This document shows, one piece after another, positions 15,825 through 24,666 of a stretch of DNA of 40,725 bases. The DNA is from an uncultured Mycoplasmatota bacterium (lineage in GTDB: Bacteria; Bacillota_I; Bacilli_A; RF39; UBA660), in contig CANAXT010000007.1 in assembly GCA_947365915.1 (NCBI GenBank), positions 1 to 40,725 on the forward strand, given 5' to 3'. The translations under genes and the position numbers were made by a program. The notes beneath the pieces are model-generated. The model saw only the letters and a program-made list of their open reading frames with translations. It was not told where the DNA came from and made no database searches. Within the stretch, counting starts at the first letter, position 1, and the number at the start of each line of letters is the position of its first letter.

Positions 15825-16190
15825 TATGTTAGGAAAAATAATGCTGAAATGATTCAAAAAATTAAAAAGGTTATTTTAAGTAGAAGAAAAAAGTAGCTTA
15901 CGAAATAAATAATATTATGTTATATGCATATTGGAATGTTGGGAGAATTATTGTTGAAAATGAACAGAACGGTAAAGTAAAAATGGAAAACAAATTTTAA
16001 AAGACTTATCAAAAGAATTACGAAAAAATTTTAGGATCAAGATTTTCAGTATCGAATCTTCAATATATGTGTAGGCTTTATTTAAAAAATCGAAAACAAC
16101 AGACACTGTCTGTTAAATTGAGTTGTCCACATTCTGATGATTGATTAAGCATTAAAAAAAATGATAAATATTAGAAAAATTATCATTATT
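15825..16190 (+). pseudogene. Decayed YhcG/DUF1016 nuclease remnant
   Basis: Pieces of the N-terminal YhcG domain can be read in order across three frames: NAEMIQKIKKVILSRRKK, then VAYEINNIMLYAYWNVGRII with VENEQNGKV, then KQILKDLSKELRKNF, then FSVSNLQYMCRLYLKNRK and QQTLSVKLS. The piece boundaries are frameshifts or stops, and the C-terminal PD-(D/E)xK nuclease half is absent. A GGAAG site and ATG at 15825 may be the old start. It is a relative of the better-preserved copy at 24903-25941 but not a recent duplicate. The gap to gpsA (16191-16275) shows no other coding signal. Confidence 0.75.
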
Positions 16191-16275
16191 CATCCACAAC
16201 AATCTAGTACAAAACTTTGAAAATTTGAAATAAGCCGATTTTAAGCCGAAATAATAAAACATCAAAAAAATTGTG

Positions 16276-17211
16276 TTATTTAGAAACCAAAAACTTTTCT
16301 AAATCTTCACAATTCTTTTTTTTATTCACAATATCATAAATCAAATCTACAAGCGGAATACGGTAACGACTATGAATAGAATCCAAAGAAGAAAGACCTT
16401 CAATCGTATGCTCACATTTATAAATTTTCAAATCCCTCTCATCAGCACCATCACCAATCAAATAACCAAACGCAAAATTTCTAGACTTAGAACTCGTACA
16501 AGTTAACAGCAAATCCCCAACACCAGCAAAAGACAAAACTGTATCTTCATTCTGAATACATTCCCGAATACTATCCAAACACTTTGTAATGTATAGAGAA
16601 ATACTAGACTTAGGAAAATTCATAGCCTTTAACATACCAGCTCCCATCGCAAACACATTTTTAATAGAACCACAAAACGCAACCCCACGAATATCATCCG
16701 TTACACGTAACTGAAAATGATCATTTTCAAAAACTTCTTGAATCAAACGAGCAGTCTCTAGATTCTTACTTCCAACCGATAAACCAATCGGAAACATTTT
16801 TACAATATCAGCCGCAAAAGAAGGACCAGAAATGATACCCAAATGATCTGTTTCAATATACTTTGAAACAATCTCATCTGCAAAAAGACCATCACTCATT
16901 CCTTTAGTTGCAATACATAACGATTGACCACAATAAACAGACTGTAACTCCTTAACCGTATCCTCCAAAAAAGCAATTGGAACCGCTATCACAACCAAAG
17001 AAGAATCTAAAACAGCTTCCTTCATATCATCCGTAAAAACAATATCAGCTGGAATCAAATACTGATATAACTTCAAATTGAACCTTCTTTTTTTAAACTC
17101 TGCTATTTCATCGGATAACTTAGACCACATAACAATAGAATGATGATTTTCGTGTAAAACACTCGATAAAGCTAGCCCATAAGCCCCAGTACCTAAAATC
17201 GTTACTTTCAT
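16276..17211 (-). CDS. gpsA: Glycerol-3-phosphate dehydrogenase [NAD(P)+]
   Basis: Reduces dihydroxyacetone phosphate to sn-glycerol 3-phosphate for phospholipid synthesis in the cytosol. The Rossmann motif GTGAYG is at residues 7-12. The substrate-binding and catalytic segments ISGPSFA and CGSIKNVFAMGAGML and the late TSSKSRNFAFGYLIG are all present. At 311 residues it is slightly short for GpsA (about 330-340), mostly at the C-terminus. Alone on the minus strand and divergent from tatD across a region with a 16-bp palindrome. No clear terminator follows. Confidence 0.9.
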   Translation of the reverse strand: MKVTILGTGAYGLALSSVLHENHHSIVMWSKLSDEIAEFKKRRFNLKLYQYLIPADIVFTDDMKEAVLDSSLVVIAVPIAFLEDTVKELQSVYCGQSLCIATKGMSDGLFADEIVSKYIETDHLGIISGPSFAADIVKMFPIGLSVGSKNLETARLIQEVFENDHFQLRVTDDIRGVAFCGSIKNVFAMGAGMLKAMNFPKSSISLYITKCLDSIRECIQNEDTVLSFAGVGDLLLTCTSSKSRNFAFGYLIGDGADERDLKIYKCEHTIEGLSSLDSIHSRYRIPLVDLIYDIVNKKKNCEDLEKFLVSK

Positions 17212-17253
17212 ATATTTTCACCTTAGTTCTATTGTACCACATTTAACTACAAA

Positions 17254-17269
17254 AAATGCAATTGCATTT
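17254..17269. promoter_or_regulatory. 16-bp palindrome in the gpsA/tatD divergent promoter region
   Basis: AAATGCAATTGCATTT is a perfect palindrome. It contains the tatD -35 box (TTGCAT, 17262-17267) and, on the other strand, a TTGCAT that could be the gpsA -35, with a TACAAT 19 bases further on. A regulator bound here could control both genes. Confidence 0.6.
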
Positions 17270-17290
17270 CACCAAAATATGAATTATAAT
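17262..17290 (+). promoter_or_regulatory. Promoter of tatD
   Basis: TTGCAT (17262-17267), 17-base spacer, TATAAT (17285-17290), followed by a leader of about 85 bases. Confidence 0.65.
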
Positions 17291-17381
17291 ACATGTAAAC
17301 CTTTAAAACAACATCACTCAATAAAAAAACCAAAATTATATAATAACAAAAAAGGTAATAAAATATAGAAAGAGGGATCTT

Positions 17382-18134
17382 ATGATGATTGACACACATT
17401 GCCACCTAGAAGACTACGAAAACATAGAAACTATTATCAAAAACATGGAAGGAAATAAAATGATCACAAGCGGAGTAAACGATGAAACCAACAAAGAAGT
17501 AGTAAAACTCATAAACCAATATCCCAACGTATATGGAGTTATTGGAATACATCCCAGTGAAGTCTCTATCAGTAATGAAAAATCAATATTATGGATAGAA
17601 GAACAACTAAACAACAAAAAAATAGTAGGAATTGGAGAAATTGGACTTGACTACCACTACGGAATAGAAGAAAAAGAACTACAAAAACAATTCTTTAAAA
17701 AACAACTAGAACTCGCTAGAAAATATCACTTACCAGTCGTTATACACAGTAGAGACGCAATAGAAGATACATATCAAATCCTAAAAGAATTTAAAGACTT
17801 AAAAATCATCCTGCATTGCTATAGCGGAAGCGTAGAAATGGCTCAAAAATTTTTAAAATTAAACATCTACTTTGGAATCGGAGGAGTCGTAACATTTAAA
17901 AATAGTAAAACCTTAAAAGAAGTAGTCAAAATGCTTCCACTAGATCATATCTTATTAGAAACAGACAGTCCTTACCTAACTCCAGAACCATTTAGAGGAC
18001 AAAAAAACGAACCAAAAAATATTCTTTTAGTCGCCCAAACCATAGCCAAAATTAAAGAAATATCAGTAGAACAAGTATTAAAAACAACAACAATTAACGC
18101 AGAACAACAATTTGACTTTAACAAAACCTTATGA
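17382..18134 (+). CDS. tatD: TatD family metal-dependent hydrolase/DNase
   Basis: TIM-barrel metallohydrolase with 3'-5' exonuclease activity in characterised members. The metal ligands are visible: DTHCHLED at residues 4-11, a glutamate in GEIGLDYH, VIHSRDA, LHCYSG and ETDSPYLTP. 250 residues is normal. In Bacillus the order is tatD, a 3D-domain gene, rnmV, ksgA; here rnmV is missing and degraded genes occupy the gap. Starts at 17382 or 17385 are both possible (ATGATG), after AGAGGGA. The promoter of the next gene lies in its 3' end. Confidence 0.93.
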   Translation: MMIDTHCHLEDYENIETIIKNMEGNKMITSGVNDETNKEVVKLINQYPNVYGVIGIHPSEVSISNEKSILWIEEQLNNKKIVGIGEIGLDYHYGIEEKELQKQFFKKQLELARKYHLPVVIHSRDAIEDTYQILKEFKDLKIILHCYSGSVEMAQKFLKLNIYFGIGGVVTFKNSKTLKEVVKMLPLDHILLETDSPYLTPEPFRGQKNEPKNILLVAQTIAKIKEISVEQVLKTTTINAEQQFDFNKTL

Positions 18135-18140
18135 TACTAT
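18112..18140 (+). promoter_or_regulatory. Promoter of the 3D-domain gene
   Basis: TTGACT (18112-18117), a 17-base spacer that runs to the tatD stop codon, then TACTAT (18135-18140), 27 bases before the start. Confidence 0.6.
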
Positions 18141-18167
18141 AGGAATAGTTAAAGTAGAGGTGACATA

Positions 18168-18863
18168 ATGAATATAGCGATTCTAGGAAACATAGGAAAA
18201 TGGATCAGTTGCTTATTAGTTGGATTTACTTCTTTTTTTAGTGGCTCAGTAATTGAAAAAGAAAAACTAGAAGCAACAAACTTAAATGAAAACAAAAGTT
18301 ATAGTACATTAAACGAAGTGATCCCATATGAATCAAAAATTATTTATAACTCAAAATTACCTTCTACAATACAAAAAACAGTCAAAGAAGGAGAAGTAGG
18401 AATTATTACTACCATAAACAATGAAAAACAACTTGTAAAACAACCAGTGGCAGAAATTATAGAACAAGGAACAGGAGCCAAAGGAGAATACACAGGAAAA
18501 GTAACAAGCTATAGTCCCGACTGTGCAGGTTGCAGCAAAACAGGAGCAGTAGCATGCCATACCAAAAACAGAGGAACACATAGCCTAATTAATGATGGAA
18601 TTTATTATAATGATGAAGAATTCGGAAACGTTAGAATTTTATCAACAGCATCATCACTTCCATGTGGAACCATTATAAAAATAGACAATGGAAAAATAGA
18701 ACCATATTATGGAGTTGTTTTAGATAGAGGAACCGCAATGAATAAAGCTTGGCAAAATGGAATCGTTTGGATTGATGTCGCTTACGCTTCAAACCAAGAC
18801 ATTCAATCTGGAAATACAAGTGGAACAAATGTAAACTTTAGCGTTCAAAGATGGGGATTTTAA
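18168..18863 (+). CDS. 3D-domain cell-wall protein (YabE-like)
   Basis: 231 residues. An N-terminal hydrophobic segment (about residues 4-26) suggests a signal peptide or anchor. A G5-like region (PSTIQKTVKEGEVGIITTIN) precedes a C-terminal 3D domain starting TSYSPDCAGCSKTG, with the aspartates in VVLDRGTAMN and VWIDVAYAS. 3D domains resemble the catalytic part of MltA lytic transglycosylases, so peptidoglycan cleavage outside the membrane is likely. Two cysteines in CAGC and others in the domain may pair. Gene order next to tatD matches Bacillus yabE, though this protein is shorter and lacks extra DUF348 repeats. Confidence 0.85.
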   Translation: MNIAILGNIGKWISCLLVGFTSFFSGSVIEKEKLEATNLNENKSYSTLNEVIPYESKIIYNSKLPSTIQKTVKEGEVGIITTINNEKQLVKQPVAEIIEQGTGAKGEYTGKVTSYSPDCAGCSKTGAVACHTKNRGTHSLINDGIYYNDEEFGNVRILSTASSLPCGTIIKIDNGKIEPYYGVVLDRGTAMNKAWQNGIVWIDVAYASNQDIQSGNTSGTNVNFSVQRWGF

Positions 18864-18886
18864 AAAAGTGGTAATCCACTTTTTCT
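18864..18886 (+). terminator. Terminator of the 3D-domain gene
   Basis: Stem AAAAGTGG/CCACTTTT with TAAT loop, directly after the stop codon and followed by T. Confidence 0.9.
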
Positions 18887-18939
18887 TTATATCATAAAAT
18901 TTCATTGAAAAAATGCTAAAACTATTTACCTTGAAAATG

Positions 18940-19312
18940 CTGTTGCATATTTTTAAAAGTCATAACTGTTGAATCCTTTCACTAAATATTCTTTTAGTAT
19001 AGTATTTGCCCACATGTTCCTTGATTTGATTTTACTCGATATCCAATTGCAATTATCATTTCTAGATTATAAAAATTGGTTGGTTTTGTAAAAAATTCGG
19101 AATTTCCTCATTGTGTTCATCTCTTTTTATTCCTGTTCAGCATAAATATTTTTTATATGCTCATTGATTGTTGATTTTGCTTTATTATACAACTTACTTA
19201 TTTGTTCCTGTGTTAACCAAATATTTCCATTTTCTAAGATAACTTCAACTTTAACACTATCATTTGATTCATAAATTATAAAATTATTTTTTCCCACAAT
19301 ATTATTATTCAT
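18940..19312 (-). pseudogene. Decayed RhuM-like gene
   Basis: On the minus strand from ATG 19312, a 61-residue intact N-terminus contains GNIWLTQEQISKLYNKAKST and INEHIKNIYAEQE before a stop. Downstream in other frames are NSEFFTKPTNFYNLEMIIAI followed by GYRVKSNQGT, and then WANTILKEYLVKGFN. These match in order the RhuM (virulence-associated) family, with at least two frameshifts. RhuM genes often travel with phages, islands or restriction-modification loci. The family's molecular activity is not established to my knowledge. A TTTTCTCC segment beyond the start is a ribosome-binding site on the minus strand. Confidence 0.75.
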
Positions 19313-19369
19313 CTTACTTTTCTCCTTTTATAAATATAATTAATATTTTAAAAACAACCGAAATAATAG

Positions 19370-19530
19370 CATCAATTGTAGTATTTAGTCTTATAATTCT
19401 TTTCATCAAGAGCAGTATGCAAGAAATCCTTACATACTGAATTTCTATCTAATTCGTATTCTAAAATATTATTTAAGTGCATTGTAACATTGTTTCTAGT
19501 TGTCTCAAAAAGTTCGGCTATTAATTTTTA
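19370..19530 (-). pseudogene. Second RhuM-like fragment
   Basis: Minus-strand reading gives KLIAELFETTRNNVTMHLNN, then ILEYELDRNSVCKDFLHTAL, then DEKNYKTKYYN before a stop. This is the middle of a RhuM protein, with no start and no C-terminus. It overlaps in content with the neighbouring remnant but is a different sequence, so two RhuM genes once stood in tandem. The rest of the gap (19531-19674) holds no recognisable feature. Confidence 0.7.
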
Positions 19531-19674
19531 ATTTACTACCTCACTTCCTTTTTTATATCTGCATTTAAATTATAACTGAAATCATAAACATTTAATATAA
19601 AAATTACAAAAATAGTTAAAAACTATTTTATACTAACTTTCTAAAAATAATCATTCAATAAACCAAATTGATGA

Positions 19675-19680
19675 TATAAT
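19675..19680 (+). promoter_or_regulatory. Candidate -10 box for the rsmA-ung-tilS-ftsH operon
   Basis: TATAAT 25 bases before the rsmA start, with no good -35 box at 16-18 bases (CATTCA at 17). Confidence 0.4.
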
Positions 19681-19704
19681 AGAAATAACACAAAGGAGGC
19701 AACT

Positions 19705-20523
19705 ATGGAGTACTCACCAAATAAAATGAAAACATTACTAGAAAAAAACGGATTTAACTTAAAAAAGAACTTTGGCCAAAATTTTATTATAGATGAAAAC
19801 ATCATAGACGGAATTATCAAAAAAGCAGAAATAGATCAAGATACATTAGTACTAGAAATTGGACCAGGAGCAGGCTCCTTAACTTACAAACTCAGTGAAA
19901 AAGCAAACAAAGTAATCGCTTATGAAATAGACAAACAACTAAAACCAATACTAGATACTACCTTACAAAACAAAACCAACGTAGAAATCATTTACCAAGA
20001 CTTTTTAACCTCAGATGTAAAAACAAAAATCAAAGATCACAAAAAACTATATGTAGTAGCCAACCTTCCATATTATATAACCACTCCAATTATCATGAAG
20101 ATTATAGAAGACAGGCTGCCAGTCCAAAAAATAGCAATCATGGTTCAAAAAGAAGTAGGAAACAGATTCAAAGCCAAACCAGGAACAAAAGACTATAACT
20201 CCTTATCCGTATTTCTAGACTATTACTTTGACATCAAAAAAATAATGGATATTAGTAAAAACGTATTTTTGCCCAAACCAAACGTAGACAGTATTGTGAT
20301 AGAAATGAAAAAGAAACCACAAAAACAAGTAAAAAATGAACAACTGTTATTTAAACTTATCAAAGACTCATTTAAACAAAAACGAAAAACAATCAAAAAT
20401 AACTTAAAAGCCTATCCATTAGACCAAATAGAACCAATATTAAAAAAACATAACTTTGATTTAACAACAAGAGCCGAACAAATACCACTCGAAATATTTA
20501 TAGAAATTGCCAATAATTTATAA
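19705..20523 (+). CDS. rsmA: 16S rRNA (adenine1518-N6/adenine1519-N6)-dimethyltransferase
   Basis: Dimethylates two adjacent adenines in the 3' hairpin of 16S rRNA late in 30S assembly, using SAM; also called ksgA. The SAM motif LEIGPGAGSLT is at about residues 51-61 and the catalytic NLPYYITTP at about 121-129. Residues KNFGQNFIIDENII at the N-terminus are typical. 272 residues is normal. AAGGAGG precedes the start. It heads rsmA-ung-tilS-ftsH with short gaps. The rnmV gene that commonly precedes it in Firmicutes is not present here. Confidence 0.95.
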   Translation: MEYSPNKMKTLLEKNGFNLKKNFGQNFIIDENIIDGIIKKAEIDQDTLVLEIGPGAGSLTYKLSEKANKVIAYEIDKQLKPILDTTLQNKTNVEIIYQDFLTSDVKTKIKDHKKLYVVANLPYYITTPIIMKIIEDRLPVQKIAIMVQKEVGNRFKAKPGTKDYNSLSVFLDYYFDIKKIMDISKNVFLPKPNVDSIVIEMKKKPQKQVKNEQLLFKLIKDSFKQKRKTIKNNLKAYPLDQIEPILKKHNFDLTTRAEQIPLEIFIEIANNL

Positions 20524-20545
20524 AAAGAAGTAAGGATGTGAAATT

Positions 20546-21196
20546 ATGATTAACAAAAAATGGGATATTATTTTAGAACAAGAAATGAAACAAGATTACT
20601 TTAGACAACTAGGAACATTTGTAAAAAACGAATACAGAACAAAAACAGTCTTTCCAGAATATAAAAACATATTTAATGCCCTAAGATATACAGACTATGA
20701 TGAAGTAAAAGTCGTAATACTAGGACAAGACCCATACCATGGAGATAACGAAGCACATGGATTATCATTCTCCGTAAGAGAAGGAATTCCAATGCCACCA
20801 TCACTAAAAAACATCTTTGAAGAATTACAAAATGACCTAGGAATCAAAAGAACCCAAAGTGACTTAACAGACTGGGCAAAACAAGGCGTATTATTACTAA
20901 ATTCTATCATGACAGTCGTTCGAAACTCACCCCTCTCACACAAAGAAAAAGGATGGGAAACATTTACAGACAACATCATAAAAAAACTAAACGAAAGAGA
21001 AACACCAGTCGTATTCATCCTTTGGGGAAGCTATGCCAGAAGTAAAAAAGTATTAATTACAAATCCTCAACATAAAATAATAGAAAGTGTGCATCCATCA
21101 CCATTATCTTCATATCGTGGATTCTTTGGAAGCAAACCATTCTCAAAAACAAACCAATTTTTAGAACAACACGGAATGAAAGGAATTAACTGGTAA
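20546..21196 (+). CDS. ung: Uracil-DNA glycosylase, family 1
   Basis: Removes uracil from DNA to start base-excision repair. The water-activating motif GQDPYHG is at residues 60-66 (D62 catalytic), and the DNA-intercalating HPSPLSSYRGFFG begins at H183. 216 residues is typical. Ung and Dut in this window form the two standard defences against uracil in DNA. Its last base is the first base of the tilS start, so translation is coupled. Confidence 0.97.
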   Translation: MINKKWDIILEQEMKQDYFRQLGTFVKNEYRTKTVFPEYKNIFNALRYTDYDEVKVVILGQDPYHGDNEAHGLSFSVREGIPMPPSLKNIFEELQNDLGIKRTQSDLTDWAKQGVLLLNSIMTVVRNSPLSHKEKGWETFTDNIIKKLNERETPVVFILWGSYARSKKVLITNPQHKIIESVHPSPLSSYRGFFGSKPFSKTNQFLEQHGMKGINW

Positions 21197-22467
21197 TGAT
21201 GCCATCAAAAGAAACCCCAATTGTAGTTGCAGTATCAGGAGGACCCGATTCCATGGCCCTACTATCTATGCTACAAAAACAATACAAAACCATCATAGTT
21301 GCTCATGTCAACCATAACACAGGAAGAATTGGACAAAAAGAAGAAGAAACATTTGTCAAAAACTACTGTCAAAAATACAACTTAATCTTTGAATCCATGA
21401 CCATCAAAAACCATACAAAAAAAAACTTTCATAACGAAGCCCATAAAATTAGATACCAATTCTTTGAACAACTACTAAAAAAATACAAAACAAACTACCT
21501 TTTTACAGCTCACCATGGAGACGACTTAGTAGAAACCATCCTCTTTAGAATCATGAGAGGTTCTTCCATGAAAGCCATTCATGGACCAACAAAAATAAGC
21601 AAAAAAAATGGACACACCATTATAAGACCATTACTAAATTATACCAAACAAGAACTATTAGACTATAACAAAAAACATAACATACCATATTGTATAGACC
21701 CATCTAACGAAAAAGATATTTACACTAGAAACAGAATTCGAAAACAAATCCTTCCATTTCTAAAAAAAGAAAACAAAAACATTCACCTAAAATTCCTAAA
21801 ATTTAGTGAAGAACTAAACGAAATAGAAAACTACCTGACAAACCAAACCGAAAAACAAATCCAAATAAGATGGAATACAAATGAATTATCCATACAAAAC
21901 TGGGATCAACTAGATCAAATCATACAAAAAAGAATCTTAGAACACACCCTAGGAAAAATCTATAAAGAAAGAACGCACCTAGAAAGCAAACATATAACCA
22001 TGTTACAAACACTCATAAAAAATAAATCAGGAACCACATTAGACCTTCCAGAACAAATTAAGGTCAGAAAAGAATATAATACCCTACGATTTATCAAAGA
22101 AGAAACAAACAACACCTACCAATTAGAACTAAAACAAAACCTAATACTACCAAATGGACATCAAATAAAATTAGAAGAAACAAACGAAGACTCAAACTTT
22201 GTCTGCAGACTAAATAAACAAGAACTTACGTTTCCACTCATTGTAAGAACCAGAAAACAAGGAGACAAAATGATAATAAAAGGATTAAATCATCATAAAA
22301 AAATCAAAGAAATAATGATCAACGAAAAAGTTCCAATTCACTTAAGAAACAGTTATCCAATCGTAACTGATGGGGAAGGAACTATCGTTTGGATACCAGG
22401 AATAAAAAAATCACAATTTTGTAAAACAAAAGAAGAAAAGTATGATATAATACTTAAGTATTATTAA
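21196..22467 (+). CDS. tilS: tRNA(Ile)-lysidine synthetase
   Basis: Adds lysine to C34 of the tRNA-Ile that reads AUA, an essential modification; AUA codons are frequent in this AT-rich genome. The PP-loop SGGPDS is at residues 14-19, and NRIRKQILPFL marks the end of the catalytic domain. The C-terminal TilS domain (about residues 325-423) includes VRTRKQGDKM and GIKKS. 423 residues. The start ATG overlaps the ung stop by one base, followed by a second in-frame ATG. The hpt gene usually found between tilS and ftsH is missing. Confidence 0.93.
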   Translation: MMPSKETPIVVAVSGGPDSMALLSMLQKQYKTIIVAHVNHNTGRIGQKEEETFVKNYCQKYNLIFESMTIKNHTKKNFHNEAHKIRYQFFEQLLKKYKTNYLFTAHHGDDLVETILFRIMRGSSMKAIHGPTKISKKNGHTIIRPLLNYTKQELLDYNKKHNIPYCIDPSNEKDIYTRNRIRKQILPFLKKENKNIHLKFLKFSEELNEIENYLTNQTEKQIQIRWNTNELSIQNWDQLDQIIQKRILEHTLGKIYKERTHLESKHITMLQTLIKNKSGTTLDLPEQIKVRKEYNTLRFIKEETNNTYQLELKQNLILPNGHQIKLEETNEDSNFVCRLNKQELTFPLIVRTRKQGDKMIIKGLNHHKKIKEIMINEKVPIHLRNSYPIVTDGEGTIVWIPGIKKSQFCKTKEEKYDIILKYY

Positions 22468-22482
22468 GGAGGGAAAACCAGA

Positions 22483-24474
22483 ATGAACAAAAAAGCTGTG
22501 AAAAGAGGATTAATGCCATATTTAGTATTGTTTTTAATCATAGCTGGAGTCATGTATTTTTTTAATATAATCAATCAGAAAGTAAATAACCTTACTTATG
22601 ATAAATTTATGGAGCAAGCCGAAAAAGGAAAAATAACAGAAATCAAAATTATTCCTAGAACTAGTGCTCATGTATATGAAATACAAGGAAAACTAAAAGG
22701 ATATAACGAAAACGAATACTTTATCGTAAAAGTTCCACTAGCAGAAGAAGTCATGACCAAACTACTAGCTTTAGAAAGTGAACACAAATTTAAAGTAGAA
22801 ACAATCAATGACCCAGACTCAAGTAAATTTTTACTATTTTTAATCAACATTGTACCAATGATTATTCTAATTGGAGGTGCATTCTTCCTAATTACAAGAC
22901 AAATGGGAAGTGCCAACAAATCAATGGACTTCGGAAAAAGTAGAGCTAGACTATCAGAAAACAACAAAAAAGTAACATTTAAAGAAGTAGCAGGACTAGA
23001 CGAAGAAAAAGAAGAAGTAGCAGAACTAATCGACTTCTTGAAAAGTCCAAAAAAATTCCAAAGCCTAGGAGCAAGAATTCCAAAAGGAGTACTACTTGTA
23101 GGTCCACCAGGAACCGGAAAAACATTACTAGCACGTGCAGTAGCAGGAGAAGCAAACGTACCATTTTACTTTATCAGTGGTAGTGAATTCGTAGAACTAT
23201 TCGTAGGTGTTGGAGCAAGTAGAGTAAGAGACATGTTCAAGCAAGCTAAACAAAGTGCACCATGTTTAATTTTCATTGATGAAATTGATGCAGTCGGAAG
23301 ACAAAGAGGAGCAGGATTAGGCGGAGGACATGATGAAAGAGAACAAACCCTAAACCAATTATTAACAGAAATGGACGGTTTTGGAGCCAATGAAGGAATC
23401 ATCATCATAGCAGCAACAAACCGACCAGACGTACTAGATCCCGCACTTCTTAGACCAGGAAGATTTGATCGTCAGGTAACCGTAAACTTACCAGATATCA
23501 AAGGAAGAGAAGAAATACTAAAAGTACACGCCAAGGGAAAAACATTCTCAAAAGGTGTAGAACTTTCTAACATCGCAAAAAGAACAGTAGGATTTAGTGG
23601 AGCAGACCTAGAAAACTTACTAAATGAAGCAGCATTACTAGCAGTTAGAAGAAACAAAAAAGCCATTACAATGACTGAAATAGACGAAGCTCATGACCGT
23701 GTATTAATGGGACCAGCAAAGAAAAGTCATAAATATACAGAACATGAAAAGAAAGTCGTTGCTTACCATGAAGCAGGTCATGCCGTATTAGGAATCTGCC
23801 TAGATGGAGCCAACGAAGTTCAAAAAATAACCATCGTTCCAAGAGGCTCTGCAGGAGGATATAACCTAATGCTTCCAAGAGAAGAAACATACCTTCAAAC
23901 TAAAAGTGAACTACTAGAAATGATCAGTGGATTACTAGGAGGACGAGTAGCAGAAGAATTCATATTTAATGAAATCACAACAGGAGCTCATAATGACTTT
24001 GAAAAAGCGACTAAAATCGCAAGAGCTATGGTAACAGAATATGGAATGAGTGACTTAGGACCAGTCCAATTTGAACATCAAGAATCTAGTGTATTCTTAG
24101 GAAGAGACTACAACAAAAGTAGAAACTTCTCAAGTCAAGTAGCATTCGAAATTGATCAAGAACAAAGGAAAATTATCAATGAATGCTATGAAAAAACGAA
24201 AAAAGTAATCCAAGAAAATAAAAAACTATTAGATTTGATTGCCAATGCTTTATTAGAACATGAAACACTAACCAAAGAACAAATCGATTACTTAGTAGAA
24301 AATGGTTGTATGCCAGATGATGATAAAGAAATTGATGAAAGCGATTTCAAAGAAGCCAGCTTAGAAGATTTAACACTAGAAGAATTACAAGAACTTGCCA
24401 AAGAAAAAGGATTAGAAAACTATCATGTTTTAACCAAAGAAGAAATCATAGAAATATTAAATGAAAATCACTAA
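22483..24474 (+). CDS. ftsH: ATP-dependent zinc metalloprotease FtsH
   Basis: Membrane-anchored AAA+ protease that degrades misassembled membrane proteins and short-lived regulators. Two membrane segments lie near residues 12-28 and 115-136. Walker A GPPGTGKT is at 207-214, Walker B LIFIDE at 262-267, the second region of homology at ATNRPD...RPGRFDR, and the zinc site HEAGH at 429-433. The C-terminal ~37 residues (627-663), [20 protein letters not shown] through EEIIEIL, look like a Rho-N/SAP-type helical domain, which FtsH does not usually carry. 663 residues. AAGGAGGG precedes the start. The terminator overlaps the stop codon. Confidence 0.96.
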   Translation: MNKKAVKRGLMPYLVLFLIIAGVMYFFNIINQKVNNLTYDKFMEQAEKGKITEIKIIPRTSAHVYEIQGKLKGYNENEYFIVKVPLAEEVMTKLLALESEHKFKVETINDPDSSKFLLFLINIVPMIILIGGAFFLITRQMGSANKSMDFGKSRARLSENNKKVTFKEVAGLDEEKEEVAELIDFLKSPKKFQSLGARIPKGVLLVGPPGTGKTLLARAVAGEANVPFYFISGSEFVELFVGVGASRVRDMFKQAKQSAPCLIFIDEIDAVGRQRGAGLGGGHDEREQTLNQLLTEMDGFGANEGIIIIAATNRPDVLDPALLRPGRFDRQVTVNLPDIKGREEILKVHAKGKTFSKGVELSNIAKRTVGFSGADLENLLNEAALLAVRRNKKAITMTEIDEAHDRVLMGPAKKSHKYTEHEKKVVAYHEAGHAVLGICLDGANEVQKITIVPRGSAGGYNLMLPREETYLQTKSELLEMISGLLGGRVAEEFIFNEITTGAHNDFEKATKIARAMVTEYGMSDLGPVQFEHQESSVFLGRDYNKSRNFSSQVAFEIDQEQRKIINECYEKTKKVIQENKKLLDLIANALLEHETLTKEQIDYLVENGCMPDDDKEIDESDFKEASLEDLTLEELQELAKEKGLENYHVLTKEEIIEILNENH

Positions 24475-24489
24475 AAGTGGTTTTTTTTT
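24467..24489 (+). terminator. Terminator of the rsmA-ftsH operon
   Basis: ATCACT/AGTGGT stem (one G-T pair) with AAA loop spanning the ftsH stop codon, then a T run that merges into the next TTGACA. Confidence 0.75.
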
Positions 24490-24515
24490 GACAAACTCAA
24501 ACTATCTAGTATAAT
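24488..24515 (+). promoter_or_regulatory. Consensus promoter after ftsH
   Basis: TTGACA (24488-24493), 16-base spacer, TATAAT (24510-24515), GTAG. Same terminator-fused design and shared ATCTAGTATAATGTAG block as the promoter at 9242. Confidence 0.75.
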
Positions 24516-24520
24516 GTAGC

Positions 24521-24600
24521 TATAATAAACAATCAAATGGTTGTACAAAAAATGGTATCAATCAAAAATTATTATTAAAAGTATGAATTTACTTTTTTAA
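24521..24600 (+). ncRNA. Candidate short transcript 1
   Basis: Between the promoter at 24488 and a hairpin with T run (AAAAGTA/TACTTTT, about 24578-24598) lie about 80 bases without a credible reading frame. Either a short RNA or a leftover leader. Confidence 0.35.
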
Positions 24601-24632
24601 CTCACAGAACAAAAAAACTAAGCACTTAAAAC

Positions 24633-24660
24633 TTGATAATAACGAAGAATAATGTATAAT
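24633..24660 (+). promoter_or_regulatory. Promoter of candidate short transcript 2
   Basis: TTGATA (24633-24638), 16-base spacer, TATAAT (24655-24660). Confidence 0.6.
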
Positions 24661-24666
24661 CTAATC

